Shown here piece after piece: positions 3,577-6,253 of a DNA stretch of 6,253 bases. The DNA is from an uncultured Clostridia bacterium (lineage in GTDB: Bacteria; Bacillota; Clostridia; Christensenellales; Borkfalkiaceae): positions 1 to 6,253 of the forward strand of contig CAKQMM010000073.1 of assembly GCA_934254755.1 (NCBI GenBank), written 5' to 3'. The notes below the pieces were generated by a model. That model was not told the origin of the DNA. It saw nothing but the letters and a program-made list of their open reading frames with translations, and ran no database searches. Both the position numbers and the translations under genes were made by a program. Each line of letters starts with the position of its first letter. Within the stretch, counting starts at the first letter, position 1.

Positions 3577-6253
3577 TTAGCCTTTTTTAACGTAGTACGT
3601 AGCGTCTTTAGTGAGTTTTTGCACTCCTAACGACCCGTACAATTCCTTCGTATAATCGGAATCGATATACACCTTATCTTTGTTGCCGAGCTTAAAGCCG
3701 TAATCGCGAAGCATTTCGCCTTCATACAGATTATAAACCTTTTGATCGCCGTCGCTGTACACAATCGTAATAGTTAATTTTTCAAGCCATTTAGCATAAA
3801 CGGTCGTGTCGGCGGTAAAGCGGCAGCTTGCATTGCACGCGTTTGAAAACTCCTCGTCAAGGAACCAACCGCCGAACTTTTTATCGTTATGATTTTCAAG
3901 AATATAATCTTCGCCGGTTAAATCGAAAGACACGTTATAATCGGCGGTAACGGGGGCTTTCGTTACCCCGTCGGCGTTCGTAACGAAGGTAATTTTTACC
4001 TTATCCCAAATTGCGTAAATCGTATCGGTCAACAATTCCGAATTATTGTCAAACAACAGTTTCTGATTGAATACGGTCTCGTTTCCGTTTATCTCGAAAT
4101 AATAGTGAACACCGTAAAAATCTTCGTAAGCAAACTTAGTTTCACATTTGGGATATTTAGACCAACCTATCAAGGTTGCACCCTCTTTTTCAGGAATTTT
4201 AAAGGTTACGTCCTTTGTTAAATTGCCTATCTCGATAGCTATGGTTTCGCTTCCGCCGTCAAAAGTTCCGCCCATTGCGTTTACGGTTAAAGCACCGGCT
4301 TTTACGTACATAGCGGTTGCGGTCGCGTCGCTTACGCTCGTTGAATAATTGTTGAATTCAAGCGTAGTTTTAGACGCGCTTCCGCCATAATAGCCGTAGC
4401 CTGAAACAGACCAGTATACGAATTGATATCCTTCGCGTTGCGGGGTGTATTTGCTGAAATCTATCGGCGTGCATTTGTAGTGTAGAAGTTTAGGAAGTTC
4501 AGATTCGTTTTCAAGCGTACCGCCGTTTAAATCCCATGTAAGCGTGTAAGCAGGCTCGAACCATGCGGTTAAAGTAACCGTCGTTTTAAACTTAGTGGCG
4601 TCAAGTTCGGTTATCCCTCTTAACTTATTATTGTCTTTATCGGTGGTGTCCCAGCCGATAAACGCATAACCGTCTCTCGTCGGAACGGGAAGCTGAACCT
4701 TTTCGCCGTAATACAAAAACTTAGTCGGATATTCGCCTTCCGGCATCTTTGCGCCGCCGTTTAAATCGCGGTTAGTGAATTTATATTCGATGTTTAAGTA
4801 AACACCGTTTTCTATCCACTTTGCATGCAGCGTTATATCTTTTTTAAGCCCTTCGGAAGTGGTTACTTTTGTCTGGAAATCAGACTCTAAATACCAGCCG
4901 TCGAACGTATAGGTATAAGAATTCGTTTTATCTTTTTTAGGTTCTGAGAAAGTGACGACGTTTTTAGACGTAAATTCTTCGATTTTATCGCTTGAATTGC
5001 GGAAGTAACCGCCGTTTAATTCGTAACTTATGCTATAAATTGCGGGTTTATATTTTGCGTATACGGTCGCGTTTTCGTTAAAGGCGTTCGCCTTTTTGGT
5101 CAACGCTTCGTCCGAATACCAACCGTCGAAACGATAATCGTCTTTTTCGGGAACGTAAAGCGCGTTAAAGTCGTAAGTCTTGCCGGCGATAAAAGCCGCC
5201 GAATTTACGTCTTTTCCGCCGCTCGTTTTAAGCGTTCCGCCGTTCGTGTTAAAGGTAACGCGAATCGCTTCGCCCGATTTATTCGCCGCCTGTTTAACGC
5301 TTATGCACGGGCGCAAACCGAACGATAAAGTCCTTGCGTTTCTGCTCTCGTCGAGAAGGTCGGAAACCTTTACTTCGTTATCGTCGTACCTGTTCTCGTT
5401 ATTATATTTAACGGGGTTGTAGAACCAGAAAGTGGTGGTGAAGCGTTTGCCGTTCCCTTGCGTGCCCTCAACATCGGGGGCGCAACCGCGCGCAAGCGCA
5501 TAGTCGGTGCAATTTATGTATCTCGCTTCCGCCGTGCCCGTGTGATTCTGGAAATATTCGTCCCTATCCCAAAGGTAAATTTTATCGGCTACGTCGTTAT
5601 AGGTGTACTCCAAAGCTGAGCCGTCGTAGCTTTTAACGTTATTGCTGACCGTTTTATCCCGAAGCACCGATTGTTCGGCGGCGGTCAGGTTGTTTTTATA
5701 AAAAATTTCGTTTAAATAGTAGCGGATAGACGAAAACTTGTAGTCGTTATCCCTTACTTCGGCGTTATAACCCTGCTCGTTACACCATGCGTAATAACCG
5801 TCGTTTAAGCCGCTTTTGAACGTGTCGCCGGTAAACGCCATATTGTCGATAACCGTCGTCGTGGTATACCTGCCTGCGTCGTACTTCCAATAAACGGGTT
5901 CGACTTTAAACCAATAGGTTTCGCCCGCCTTAAAGGTGACGGAACCGTCGCTCGACTTGTTGTATCTCGTCATGCTTCCCGCAACGAACTCTTGCTTAGC
6001 GTATTCAACGCCGTTCAACAAATAGTAGCCGTTCGCTTGCGGTTCGGTAAGTTTGTTAAGGGCTTCTATAACGTTAAAATCGCTTACTACTTTTTGCGGA
6101 TATTTGCCGAGCGCTATTACGTTGCCGCTATAGTTATCGGTATCGAAAACCGCGTGCGCAACCGTATCTTTTTTAATTACGAACGAATTTACAACCTTGC
6201 CGTTTACTTCCCAGCCGTCAAACTCTTTAACGCCGCCGTTTTCAACGTTGTAT
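3577..6253 (-). CDS. large DUF6273 / InlB-type repeat protein, 5' end outside window
   Basis: The frame is open to the right edge, so the N-terminus is missing. The apparent start near 6021 is an internal TTG (Leu) codon in the middle of a domain. The visible 891 residues (numbered from the edge) begin with the tail of an InlB-type repeat (FDGWEVNGK, 11-19). A DUF6273-like domain follows (about 44-321): ALGKYPQKVVSD, AGETYWFKVEPVYWKY, an SSIRYYLNEIFY block, DKIYLWDRDEYF, a CTDYALARG block and LSFGLRPCISV. About seven degenerate InlB/Listeria-Bacteroides repeats (330-891) complete it. Such repeats are typical of secreted or surface proteins of gut Bacillota, so export is likely, but the signal peptide would be off-window. 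The C-terminus (TYYVKKG) has no LPXTG motif, membrane helix or SLH domain, so any anchor must be N-terminal or absent. The DUF6273 function is not known to me. It has its own terminator and is not part of the GH127 operon. Confidence 0.85.
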   Translation of the reverse strand, partial: YNVENGGVKEFDGWEVNGKVVNSFVIKKDTVAHAVFDTDNYSGNVIALGKYPQKVVSDFNVIEALNKLTEPQANGYYLLNGVEYAKQEFVAGSMTRYNKSSDGSVTFKAGETYWFKVEPVYWKYDAGRYTTTTVIDNMAFTGDTFKSGLNDGYYAWCNEQGYNAEVRDNDYKFSSIRYYLNEIFYKNNLTAAEQSVLRDKTVSNNVKSYDGSALEYTYNDVADKIYLWDRDEYFQNHTGTAEARYINCTDYALARGCAPDVEGTQGNGKRFTTTFWFYNPVKYNNENRYDDNEVKVSDLLDESRNARTLSFGLRPCISVKQAANKSGEAIRVTFNTNGGTLKTSGGKDVNSAAFIAGKTYDFNALYVPEKDDYRFDGWYSDEALTKKANAFNENATVYAKYKPAIYSISYELNGGYFRNSSDKIEEFTSKNVVTFSEPKKDKTNSYTYTFDGWYLESDFQTKVTTSEGLKKDITLHAKWIENGVYLNIEYKFTNRDLNGGAKMPEGEYPTKFLYYGEKVQLPVPTRDGYAFIGWDTTDKDNNKLRGITELDATKFKTTVTLTAWFEPAYTLTWDLNGGTLENESELPKLLHYKCTPIDFSKYTPQREGYQFVYWSVSGYGYYGGSASKTTLEFNNYSTSVSDATATAMYVKAGALTVNAMGGTFDGGSETIAIEIGNLTKDVTFKIPEKEGATLIGWSKYPKCETKFAYEDFYGVHYYFEINGNETVFNQKLLFDNNSELLTDTIYAIWDKVKITFVTNADGVTKAPVTADYNVSFDLTGEDYILENHNDKKFGGWFLDEEFSNACNASCRFTADTTVYAKWLEKLTITIVYSDGDQKVYNLYEGEMLRDYGFKLGNKDKVYIDSDYTKELYGSLGVQKLTKDATYYVKKG
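3580..5265 (-). repeat. array of about seven degenerate InlB-type protein repeats
   Basis: Within the large protein, units of about 65-98 residues recur with a shared plan: a beta strand plus LNGG-like motif, a central GY.F.GW core, and a closing 'T.YAKW' strand. Approximate units are 5041-5265 (TNGGT, FDGWY, VYAKY), 4810-5040 (LNGGY, FDGWY, LHAKW), 4552-4809 (LNGGA, FIGWD, LTAWF), 4294-4551 (LNGGT, FVYWS, ATAMY), 4000-4293 (MGGTF, LIGWS, IYAIW), 3778-3999 (FGGWF, VYAKW) and 3580-3777. The last lacks the GW core and ends in TYYVKKG. A further repeat tail lies before the DUF6273 domain (6133-6252). The units have diverged strongly, so the array is old rather than recently amplified. Confidence 0.8.

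Noticed and set aside
6019..6021. Start codon for the large repeat protein near 6021
   Set aside because: The codon is TTG, lies inside the DUF6273-like domain, and the frame continues without a stop to the right edge with family-consistent residues (ALGKYPQKVVSD and an FDGW repeat).

Overview
The window reads as part of a Bacillota (Firmicutes) genome, most likely an anaerobic gut-type Clostridia. This inference rests on an AT-leaning composition, AAGGAG-type ribosome binding sites, short intergenic gaps, and the families present: a CmpB-type membrane protein, an HD protein, a GH127-like protein, and a DUF6273/InlB-repeat surface protein. No rRNA, tRNA or marker gene is present to fix the taxon. 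All four protein genes lie on the minus strand, so the window is best read from right to left.

Right part (3577-6253): the 3' portion of a very large gene whose start lies beyond the right edge. The visible 891 residues contain one InlB-type repeat tail, a DUF6273-like domain, and about seven degenerate InlB/Listeria-Bacteroides-type repeats. No sortase motif or C-terminal membrane anchor is visible. A strong intrinsic terminator (3535-3560) follows its stop codon.

Intergenic part (3256-3576): this is dense for 321 bases. Besides that terminator it holds a candidate plus-strand small RNA (about 3380-3519) with its own hairpin and T5 terminator, an 8-bp inverted repeat resembling an operator (3355-3372), and a good extended -10 promoter facing left (3301-3329). 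A 9-bp tandem duplication runs into the Shine-Dalgarno site.

Left part (102-3255): a tight three-gene operon driven by that promoter. The first gene encodes a cytoplasmic protein of the GH127 (DUF1680) beta-L-arabinofuranosidase superfamily. It keeps the Glu/Cys/Cys-Cys zinc-thiolate site but lacks the usual pocket histidines. The second encodes a five-helix CmpB-type (PF06541) membrane protein of unknown function, starting one base after the GH127 stop. The third is a small HD-domain metal-dependent phosphohydrolase-like protein, 12 bases further on. A hairpin at the left edge (1-23) may be the stem of the operon terminator. The operon has no sugar transporter or regulator within the window, so linking the glycosidase to the membrane and HD proteins is inference from co-transcription only.
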